From Verrucomicrobiota bacterium (GTDB taxonomy: Bacteria > Verrucomicrobiota > Verrucomicrobiia > Limisphaerales > UBA1100): 7,732 nucleotides of DNA. How positions within the stretch are numbered: the stretch's first letter is position 1; every line of letters begins with the position of its first letter. Of this stretch, positions 1 to 5,276 are shown one piece after another. Made by a program: the position numbers and the translations under genes. Location of the stretch: NCBI GenBank assembly GCA_028872645.1, contig JAPKDK010000134.1, positions 1 to 7,732 of the forward strand, written 5' to 3'. The notes beneath the pieces are model-generated. The model saw only the letters and a program-made list of their open reading frames with translations. It ran no database searches and was not told where the DNA came from.

Positions 1-184
1 TGAAGCGTTTTTTCATGTCGGCCATCGCGGCGTCGTAATAGGCATTCACCGTCGCCTCGCCGTAGCCGCTCACGCCGTCCTGCTGCAACTCGACAATCAA
101 CGTGTCCTGCACGGTGATGGTGCCACGTGAAATGGTGAACGGATGCGTGAGGGGGAGATTGTATTCGTGCAGGCAAATTTTCAT
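1..184 (-). CDS. Enolase-superfamily epimerase, N-terminal part (DgcA / dipeptide epimerase-like), cut by window edge
   Basis: The minus strand reads an open frame from ATG at 184 down to base 1 (61 codons) with no stop, so only the N-terminal capping domain is present. It begins MKICLHEYNLPLTHPFTISR and continues with a GYGEA motif near residues 40-44 and a YYD stretch just after. That pattern is typical of the N-terminal domain of the mandelate racemase/muconate lactonising branch, especially L-Ala-D/L-Glu epimerases. The catalytic lysines and metal-binding acids of the barrel lie outside the window, so the substrate cannot be read. A strong GGAGG sits 6 bases upstream inside the end of the DUF1611 gene, with one base between the two genes. 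In bacteria that catabolise D-glutamate, a DUF1611 protein (DgcN) is paired with such an epimerase (DgcA, acting on N-acetyl-D-glutamate). By family and context this is probably DgcA-like. A muropeptide dipeptide epimerase is the main alternative. Confidence 0.82.
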   Translation of the reverse strand, partial: MKICLHEYNLPLTHPFTISRGTITVQDTLIVELQQDGVSGYGEATVNAYYDAAMADMKKRF

Positions 185-185
185 T

Positions 186-1214
186 TCAATCCTCCAACAT
201 CCCGCGCGCCGCGTTCACCAATGGCTCTGCGCCTTCGCGGAAGACATCGGTGGCCGGCAGATTCCATTCGGCTTCAATGCGGGACTTTTCTTTTTTATAT
301 GCCGCCTCGTCAACATTTCGGCTGTTGATGGCGATGCCGATGAACTGGCACGGGTGGGCGGCGTTGGCCATGGCGAGGCAGAGGTCACGCTGGGTTTCCA
401 TGTTGGGCAGTTCGATGTGGTCGACGCCCTTGACCATTTTGCGGCCCATTTCGTAGCAGTAAATGAGGGCGTGCGGCAGGCAGCCGTGGAGCAGGCCGAG
501 GGTGACGGCAGAGTAGCACGGATGCGTGATGCTGCCTTGGCCCTCGATGACGAGCACGCGATGGTGCTGGTGGGCGAGGATTTGTTTCTCGACCGCGCCA
601 CTGATGAAATCGGCGACGACCGCATCGATGGGGCAGCCGTCGCCTTCGACGAGCATTCCGGTTTGGCCGGTGGCGATGAACTTGGCGTCCACGCCCGCGG
701 CGCTCAAGCCGCGCGCCAGTTCGATGGACACCACCATTTTGCCGAGGCTGCAATCGTGGCCGACGGTGTGGATGCGGAGGCAATCATCGGAAATATTTTT
801 GCGTTGAGCAACGTCGCGTTCGTCGTTGGCGCGAAGGTCGAGCAGGGTTGCGCCGCTTGTTTTCGCAGCGGCCACGAACTCGGTGTCGTCATTCAAAAAA
901 TCGTGCAGGCCGGATTCCACATCCATCCCACGCGCGATGGCGGCGAGCACCAGCGCGCGCATGGGCGCGGGCAAGCCGCCGCCGGTGGGGGCGATGCCGA
1001 TGAGCAGTACGTTGGCCTCGGGCAGGGCGTCGAGGGAATTGACGATGGGCAAATCGCCGCCCACCTCGAGCAGCGCCTGCGCGGGTTGGGGCGGCACGGT
1101 GGTGTCGAGCACGCCCACCACTTCATCGCGCCGATAGCGAATGACGCTGCACGCGGTCTTAGCCGAGTTGGGGTTGGTGAGGCCCTCGGTGAGGATGAGA
1201 ATTTTGCGTTCCAC
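186..1214 (-). CDS. dgcN: DUF1611 family protein, DgcN-like (D-glutamate N-acetyltransferase family)
   Basis: A 342-residue protein of the usual DUF1611 length. The N-terminal half is Rossmann-like, with the glycine-rich turn IGIAPTGGGLP at about 72-82. The C-terminal half has a P-loop-like motif, VGHDCSLGKM (151-160), followed by the conserved EGQGSITHP stretch (224-232). Proteins of this family were described as DgcN, which N-acetylates D-glutamate before racemisation by DgcA. The neighbouring epimerase, translationally coupled here, supports that role. The start is GTG at 1214. An in-frame TAA lies only four codons upstream (1227-1229), and the next residues, ERKILILTEG, fit the family start. 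No Shine-Dalgarno is visible, but an extended -10-like box lies about 10 bases upstream, so the message may be nearly leaderless. No signal peptide is seen, so the protein is cytoplasmic. The family call is firm. The enzymatic role is inferred from family knowledge and gene pairing. Confidence 0.88.
   Translation of the reverse strand: MERKILILTEGLTNPNSAKTACSVIRYRRDEVVGVLDTTVPPQPAQALLEVGGDLPIVNSLDALPEANVLLIGIAPTGGGLPAPMRALVLAAIARGMDVESGLHDFLNDDTEFVAAAKTSGATLLDLRANDERDVAQRKNISDDCLRIHTVGHDCSLGKMVVSIELARGLSAAGVDAKFIATGQTGMLVEGDGCPIDAVVADFISGAVEKQILAHQHHRVLVIEGQGSITHPCYSAVTLGLLHGCLPHALIYCYEMGRKMVKGVDHIELPNMETQRDLCLAMANAAHPCQFIGIAINSRNVDEAAYKKEKSRIEAEWNLPATDVFREGAEPLVNAARGMLED
191..195 (-). promoter_or_regulatory. 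Strong ribosome binding site (GGAGG) for the epimerase gene
   Basis: Read on the minus strand, GGAGG lies 6 bases before the ATG at 184 and inside the last codons (Met-Leu-Glu-Asp) of the DUF1611 gene. It fixes the epimerase start and indicates that the two genes are co-transcribed and translationally coupled. It is the clearest Shine-Dalgarno in the window. Confidence 0.8.
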
Positions 1215-1223
1215 GCCGGGCGG

Positions 1224-1232
1224 ATTTTAGCA
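1224..1232 (-). promoter_or_regulatory. Possible extended -10 promoter for the dgcN-dgcA pair
   Basis: On the minus strand TGCTAAAAT fits an extended -10 (TGn plus TAAAAT, five of six matches to TATAAT). A start about 7 bases downstream falls near 1217, a few bases before the GTG at 1214, giving a very short or absent leader. No good -35 is seen at standard spacing. The call rests only on motif match and on position in the 94-base divergent spacer (1215-1308). Confidence 0.35.
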
Positions 1233-1308
1233 GAGGGCGCGCGGCAGCAAAGCAAAATAGCGTTTTCGCTTGCGGGCGCGCGAGGGTCCGATAGCCTTGG
1301 GGCACACC

Positions 1309-2451
1309 ATGAATTCCATGAAACAAATTCTCTTGTTCACTCTCGTTTGCGTTTTGAATTTTTCTGCTTTGGCGGAGAAGAAACTGGTGAAGGTTTTCAT
1401 CTTGGCCGGTCAATCGAATATGGAGGGCAAGGGCGGGATCGACCCGTTGTTGAATCACCAAATCAAGGCGCCGGAGACGAAGGCGTTTTTTGCGCACTTG
1501 CACAAGGACGGGAAGTACATCGAGCGCGATGATGTTTGGATCAATTACCTGAACCGACGTGGCAAGCTGACGGTGGGCTACGGCTCGCCGGGGCGCATTG
1601 GGCCGGAGCTGGAGTTTGGTAACACGGTAGGTAATCACTACGCTGAGCCGGTGCTCATCATCAAGACGGCGTGGGGCGGCAAAAGCATCGGGCGCGATTT
1701 CCGGCCGCCGAGTTCGGGACTGCAGTCCAAGGAAAAGATTGCGGAGTCCGTGGAGAATATGGTTAAGCGCGAATACAACAACCTCATTCGCAATGAATGG
1801 AACAAGGCGAAAAAGGAGAATCCAAAAATCACACGCAAGGAGATTGAGGCCCAGAGCAGCGCTTCACTCGATGCCATTCGCAAAGCCCAGGACGACGAGT
1901 ATCACAAACAGGTTGAGGAAAGCTACGGCCATTTTTACCGACTGATGATGGAGGAGATTACGGTGACGCTGAAGGAATTCAAGCAGCGCTTTCCGGAATA
2001 CGACGGGCGCGGCTATGAGATCGCCGGTTTCGTGTGGTTCCAAGGCTGGAACGATATGTACAACGGATATCAGGATGAGTACGCGGCGAATATGGCGAAT
2101 TTCATCCGTGACGTGCGGAAGGATTTGAAGTCGCCCAACCTCCCCTTCGTCATCGGCCTCATGGGGCAGAACGGTTTCAAACCGGCCCAAGGCAACATGG
2201 CCCTCGTGAAAGCAGCGCAGTTGTCGATGAACGACATCGCCGCATTCAAAGGCAACGTGAAAGCCATTCCCACGGATGTATACTGGGACAAAAAAGCTGA
2301 CGCCGCCTATCCGACATGGCGCGACAACTTCGAGGCGTGGAAAAAAATCGGCTCCGACCGGCCGTACCATTACCTCGGAAGCACCCTCACCTTCTCAAAA
2401 ATCGGCCGCGCCTTCGGCGAGACGATGCTGGAGTTGCGCAAAGGCAAGTGA
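1309..2451 (+). CDS. Secreted SASA-family carbohydrate esterase (sialate O-acetylesterase-like SGNH hydrolase)
   Basis: About 380 residues. The start is placed at ATG 1309, preceded by a GGGG stretch; ATG 1318 is also possible. From either start a signal peptide of about 20 residues is seen, with a basic residue, a hydrophobic core and likely cleavage after SALA (residue 22). The mature protein opens with VFILAGQSNMEG, in which Ser36 of GQSN is the expected nucleophile. It is followed by GPELEFG (98-104), KTAWGGKSI (119-127) and WFQGWND (243-249), all conserved blocks of the SASA (DUF303) family. DRPYHYLGS near the C-terminus places the likely catalytic His at 354. Such enzymes remove O-acetyl groups from sialic acids, xylan or other polysaccharides. 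The substrate cannot be chosen here. A lysine- and glutamate-rich helical insert lies at about residues 145-215. The protein is likely periplasmic or exported. The next gene starts 7 bases downstream, suggesting an operon. Confidence 0.88.
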   Translation: MNSMKQILLFTLVCVLNFSALAEKKLVKVFILAGQSNMEGKGGIDPLLNHQIKAPETKAFFAHLHKDGKYIERDDVWINYLNRRGKLTVGYGSPGRIGPELEFGNTVGNHYAEPVLIIKTAWGGKSIGRDFRPPSSGLQSKEKIAESVENMVKREYNNLIRNEWNKAKKENPKITRKEIEAQSSASLDAIRKAQDDEYHKQVEESYGHFYRLMMEEITVTLKEFKQRFPEYDGRGYEIAGFVWFQGWNDMYNGYQDEYAANMANFIRDVRKDLKSPNLPFVIGLMGQNGFKPAQGNMALVKAAQLSMNDIAAFKGNVKAIPTDVYWDKKADAAYPTWRDNFEAWKKIGSDRPYHYLGSTLTFSKIGRAFGETMLELRKGK

Positions 2452-2454
2452 GGA
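2450..2454 (+). promoter_or_regulatory. Ribosome binding site (GAGGA) overlapping the esterase stop codon
   Basis: GAGGA overlaps the TGA stop of the esterase gene (2449-2451) and lies 4 bases before ATG 2459. This supports ATG 2459 as the start of the next gene and coupling to the esterase. The spacing is a little short, so confidence is moderate. Confidence 0.5.
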
Positions 2455-2458
2455 TCCC

Positions 2459-2923
2459 ATGGCCGATGAAGTGACGTATAGAGATCGCACCGACAGCGTG
2501 GCAGTGAAGCTGCGGTTGTTGGCGACGGCGCATGCGAAGGGTGACCACGACCTCGCGATGTCGCTGGCCGAGTCGGTGAAAGACACGCTGTCGCTTGAGC
2601 GGCAGTCGGATGCCGCGCTGCCGAAACTGCAAATCGGGGCGGATGATTTTTTGGCATTTGATGACCTGCCCAAGCCGTGGGCGAAGTGGGCCGAGGGTTG
2701 GGCGTTCGCCAAACCGCTGACGCTCTTCGAGACTGTTGGCCTCGCGCGGCGGCGCGAGCCGGTTGAGATTCCCGTGGCATTTCGTGACGCGCAGGTGAAT
2801 GACCTCCAGCGTGAGGTACGCGTGGCGCGCATCGGTGTGGACGGCTCACTGACGGAAGTGGTTTCGCAGGTGCATTCGGAGGCCGTGCGCGGCGCGGCAT
2901 TGCATGCTGGTCATCCCCGCTGA
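2459..2923 (+). CDS. N-terminal piece of a frameshifted sugar-enzyme-like/MIP18 fusion gene
   Basis: A 154-codon open frame starting at ATG 2459 (MADEVTYRDR), with GAGGA just upstream. It has no signal peptide. Residues 1-50 look helical and charged. From about residue 90 the sequence becomes strand-rich: EPVEIPVAFRD, then VRVARIGVDGSLTEVVSQVH. That resembles the opening beta strands of the RIFT-barrel N-terminal domain of YetA/exo-rhamnogalacturonan-lyase-like proteins, where such strands are followed by 'xLVxxADxPxxGxxxYxxxYGNP'. That continuation is present, but in the next frame from 2904 onward. This frame ends at TGA 2921-2923 after a short non-homologous tail (AGHPR). The two pieces together would give about 592 residues. 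I read this as one gene broken by a +1 shift (mutation or sequence error) rather than two genes. The fold assignment is by eye and tentative. Confidence 0.65.
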   Translation: MADEVTYRDRTDSVAVKLRLLATAHAKGDHDLAMSLAESVKDTLSLERQSDAALPKLQIGADDFLAFDDLPKPWAKWAEGWAFAKPLTLFETVGLARRREPVEIPVAFRDAQVNDLQREVRVARIGVDGSLTEVVSQVHSEAVRGAALHAGHPR

Positions 2924-4238
2924 TGTGCCGATGCATGGCAACGCGGGCTATCTAATATTTTACGGCAATCCAAACGCCGAGCTGCCGCGCTACCAGAGCG
3001 ACCTGCGCGTCACCGGCGAGGGCTACGGGCTGGACGTGGCCAATCAGCACTACGTCGCCAACCTCTCCAAACAGATGGGCCAGCTCGTGCGGCTGCGCTG
3101 CATGCGCGAGCACGGCCTCGAGATTGCCGCCGGGGGCAAGGGCCACGGCGAGCCGCCCACCATCGACTGGTCGTGCGACTACGTTGACCCCGGCCATTGG
3201 CAAAAATTGCGCATGCGCAACTGGGCCGCGTGCCCAAACTTCGAGGTGGTGCGCGGGCCGCTCTGCGTGCGCGTGCGTCGCTGGGGTTTTCCGCACAGCC
3301 CCATCCACCCGCTCTACACGCCCAGCCGCATGCACATGGACCAGACTTATGTGTTTTACGCGGGTCAGCCGTGGTTTGTAAAAGAAGGCCGCTTTGATGT
3401 CATTCAGGACATGCACATCGAGGCGATGCGCGATGATGAGTGGGTCTTCTCCGGGTACTCGTTCACGAACTCCGTGTGGCTCGATGCGATGGGTCGGTTG
3501 CACGAAGGGGCCGTGCCCGGCGAGCACGCGGATAATATGTGGGGCGTCGGTTTTTATCACCGCGACAGCCGCGACGCCTTCATCGCGCTGCGCCTCGAGC
3601 ACACCGCAAAAAATTTCGAGGGCCTATCACACGGCGGCACAGCCACGCTACACTACGACGGACATGGCCAATTGTGGGCCCGTTACCTCGCCAACACGGC
3701 GGACCTGAAAACCGGCGCGTCCTTCCACCAAAAGAACGCCTACACCATCGCACCCTTCGCGAAGAAAACCGGCGCGCGCGAAGTGGAGCAACTGCGCCAT
3801 CGCCTGCTGCAGCCGCCGGAGGTCCGCACCGACCTCGCCAAGGTGAAAACCGCCCGCGCCAACGGCCGCCTCGCGCGCGATGGCGAAACCCCCGCGACCG
3901 CCCCGCTCAAGCCCGCCGCGTGGGACATCCTCCGCGAGGTCAGCGACGACCAGATTTACAAAATCAAGAGCGGCATCGTCGACCTCGGCTACGTGTACGA
4001 CCTGCGCATCCGCGACGGCGTCGCGCACGTGCTCGTCACCATGCCCCACCGCGGCCGGCCGGTGTATCAATTCCTCGTCACCCAAGGCGGCGGCCGCGTC
4101 AGCGAAGGCATCCGCGAACGCCTGCTCAAGCTAAACGGCATCCGCAAAGTCGTCGTCGACTTCACCTGGCACCCCGAGTGGACCACCGCCCGCCTCACGG
4201 TCAAGGCCCGCAAGGAATTCGGCTGGCCGGAAAAGTAG
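2904..4238 (+). CDS. C-terminal piece of the frameshifted gene: RIFT-barrel/YetA-like body with a MIP18 (DUF59) C-terminal domain
   Basis: A frame of 444 codons overlapping the previous piece by 20 bases. It opens MLVIPADVPMHGNAGYLIFY, continuing the beta domain begun in the other frame. The middle (about 30-300) is rich in Trp, Tyr and His, with RGPLCVRVRRWG, YVFYAGQPWF, DDEWVFSGYSF, MWGVGFYHRDSRDAF and QLWARYLANTADL. This recalls the beta-sandwich regions of large carbohydrate-active enzymes. A Pro/Ala linker (about 315-338) leads to residues 339-444, a clear MIP18/SufT/PaaD-like domain: REVSDD, GIVDLGYVYDLRI, LNGIRKVVVDFTWHPEWT and KARKEFGW. The family's GCP cysteine is Arg385 here. ATG 2904 has no correctly spaced Shine-Dalgarno (GGAGG at 2878-2882 is 21 bases away), so independent initiation is unlikely. 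The domain architecture is unfamiliar to me and the function is unknown. The likely location is the cytoplasm. Confidence 0.72.
   Translation: MLVIPADVPMHGNAGYLIFYGNPNAELPRYQSDLRVTGEGYGLDVANQHYVANLSKQMGQLVRLRCMREHGLEIAAGGKGHGEPPTIDWSCDYVDPGHWQKLRMRNWAACPNFEVVRGPLCVRVRRWGFPHSPIHPLYTPSRMHMDQTYVFYAGQPWFVKEGRFDVIQDMHIEAMRDDEWVFSGYSFTNSVWLDAMGRLHEGAVPGEHADNMWGVGFYHRDSRDAFIALRLEHTAKNFEGLSHGGTATLHYDGHGQLWARYLANTADLKTGASFHQKNAYTIAPFAKKTGAREVEQLRHRLLQPPEVRTDLAKVKTARANGRLARDGETPATAPLKPAAWDILREVSDDQIYKIKSGIVDLGYVYDLRIRDGVAHVLVTMPHRGRPVYQFLVTQGGGRVSEGIRERLLKLNGIRKVVVDFTWHPEWTTARLTVKARKEFGWPEK
3918..4235 (+). other. MIP18/DUF59 (SufT-like) domain fused to the C-terminus, conserved Cys replaced
   Basis: This segment aligns by eye with standalone MIP18-family proteins along its whole length. 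The equivalents of 'EVxDPEI', 'IVDLGLVYD', 'TLTxPGCPM', 'GVxxVxVxLxWxPxW' and 'xxARxxLGW' are all in order. The hallmark GCP is GRP: codon 4056-4058 is CGG. The family acts in iron-sulfur cluster assembly (SufT, PaaD, MIP18), and the Cys is its most conserved reactive residue, so this copy is probably structural or repurposed. It is in the same frame as the body of the gene, so it is a true fusion and not an artefact of the upstream frameshift. Confidence 0.75.
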
Positions 4239-4286
4239 GACGCCCCAGCATGGACACATCGTGCGCGTTGCTGTATCACATCGCGC

Positions 4287-5276
4287 ATGCCTGCCCGGAA
4301 AAGAAAACCGCACGTGGCCGTCGTGGACTGGGAACCCGCGCCCGCGAGTAACAGTGGCGCGGAGCTGGAGGCCAAGACCATCGGCAAGGCCGCCGTGGTG
4401 AAATATTATTTGGCCGCCACCGAGGCGGATTTCACGCCGGCCATTTTGAGATCCGACGCGATTATTCTCTGGCAAAACACGACGGTCACCGAGGTCTCCA
4501 TCGCGAAGATGACGAACTGCCGCGTGTTCATCCGTAATGGCGTGGGCTACGACACGGTGGATATCGCCGCCGCCGCGCGCCGGGGAATTCCAGTTTGCAA
4601 CGTACCCGATTACGGCACCGAGGAGGTGGCCGACCACGCCATCGCCTTGGCCATGGCGCAGGTGCGGCAGCTTTTCCCGCTGCATCGCGAGGCAATGTCG
4701 CTCGGATGGAAACTGCACGTGAAGGAAAAATTGCGGCGGCTGAGCACACTCACCTTCGGCATTGTCGGCCTTGGGCGCATTGGCACGGCGTGTGCGCTGC
4801 GCGCGAAAGCACTCGGCTTTCGCGTGGTTTTTCACGATCCTTATTTACCGAGCGGCACGCATAAGGCGTTGGGCATCGGGCGCGCGGATTCTTTGAGCAA
4901 GCTGCTGAAGCAAGCCGACGTGGTTTCGCTGCATTGTCCGTTGAACGCGGAGACGCACTATCTCATCGCCGAAAAGGAATTGGCGCTGATGAAGCCGACT
5001 GCGTATCTTGTGAACACCGCGCGCGGGGGCGTCATCAAAAAGAAGGCGGTGCTGGCGGCGTTGCGCAAGGGCGTCATCGCCGGCGCGGGGCTGGATGTGA
5101 TTGAGGATGAACCGCTGAAAACGAAAGCCGAAGCGCGCACGCCCAATCTCATCGCCACCTGTCACGCGGCATTTTGCAGCGTGGAGGGCATGATCGAAAT
5201 GCGCACCACTTCCGCTCGCATCGCCAAGCAAGCCGTGCTGGACCAGCCGCTGGACAACGTGGTGAACGGGCTTTAA
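4287..5276 (+). CDS. D-isomer-specific 2-hydroxyacid dehydrogenase, CtBP-like, NAD-dependent
   Basis: A 329-residue cytoplasmic dehydrogenase of normal family length. Substrate-domain blocks RNGVGYDTVDI (83-93) and VCNVPDYGTEEVADHAIAL (103-121) are close to the C-terminal-binding-protein branch. The nucleotide-binding motif is GLGRIG (161-166), with Asp184 at the end of the second strand favouring NAD over NADP. The catalytic triad is complete: Arg246 in NTARGG, Glu275 in EDEP and His293 in TCHAAF. The family interconverts D-2-hydroxyacids and 2-oxoacids, and the actual substrate cannot be read from sequence. No good Shine-Dalgarno precedes ATG 4287, but no better in-frame start exists and MPARKRKPHVAVVDWEP leads straight into the first strand. 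It lies 48 bases after the fusion gene on the same strand, so it is probably in the same operon. Its stop codon overlaps the stop of the convergent sulfatase gene. Confidence 0.92.
   Translation: MPARKRKPHVAVVDWEPAPASNSGAELEAKTIGKAAVVKYYLAATEADFTPAILRSDAIILWQNTTVTEVSIAKMTNCRVFIRNGVGYDTVDIAAAARRGIPVCNVPDYGTEEVADHAIALAMAQVRQLFPLHREAMSLGWKLHVKEKLRRLSTLTFGIVGLGRIGTACALRAKALGFRVVFHDPYLPSGTHKALGIGRADSLSKLLKQADVVSLHCPLNAETHYLIAEKELALMKPTAYLVNTARGGVIKKKAVLAALRKGVIAGAGLDVIEDEPLKTKAEARTPNLIATCHAAFCSVEGMIEMRTTSARIAKQAVLDQPLDNVVNGL
5273..5276. other. Shared TTAA palindrome forming both stop codons of convergent genes
   Basis: TAA at 5274-5276 ends the dehydrogenase on the plus strand, and TAA read from 5275 to 5273 ends the sulfatase on the minus strand. 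The two stops overlap by two bases within TTAA. There is no intergenic DNA and so no room for a separate terminator; any terminator would have to lie inside the opposing coding sequence. Confidence 0.9.

Noticed and set aside
102..1532. Long plus-strand open frame of 476 codons over the DUF1611 gene
   Set aside because: It lies antisense to a gene with clear family motifs. Its product is a low-complexity Gly/Ala/His/Asp-rich translation with no recognisable domain, as expected for a shadow frame in GC-rich DNA.
2276..2458. Upstream extension of the 2459 frame into the esterase gene
   Set aside because: The frame is open upstream but overlaps the conserved C-terminus of the esterase. ATG 2459 has GAGGA in front and gives a sensible N-terminus.
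2878..2882. GGAGG as a ribosome site for an independent start at ATG 2904
   Set aside because: The spacing of 21 bases is far beyond the usual 5-10, and the protein starting at 2904 would begin in the middle of a beta domain.
2890..2923. Programmed ribosomal frameshift at the fusion-gene junction
   Set aside because: No slippery homopolymer, heptamer, upstream SD-like stimulator at close range or obvious downstream stem was seen. Mutation or sequence error is simpler.
4239..4286. Possible terminator or promoter between the fusion gene and the dehydrogenase
   Set aside because: The 48 bases contain no stable hairpin with a T-run and no convincing -35/-10 pair.
3539..4351. Plus-strand frame of 270 codons, very rich in Arg, Pro and His
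   Set aside because: It is an alternative frame of the fusion gene. The composition is typical of out-of-frame GC-rich DNA, and the overlapping frame has the MIP18 motifs.
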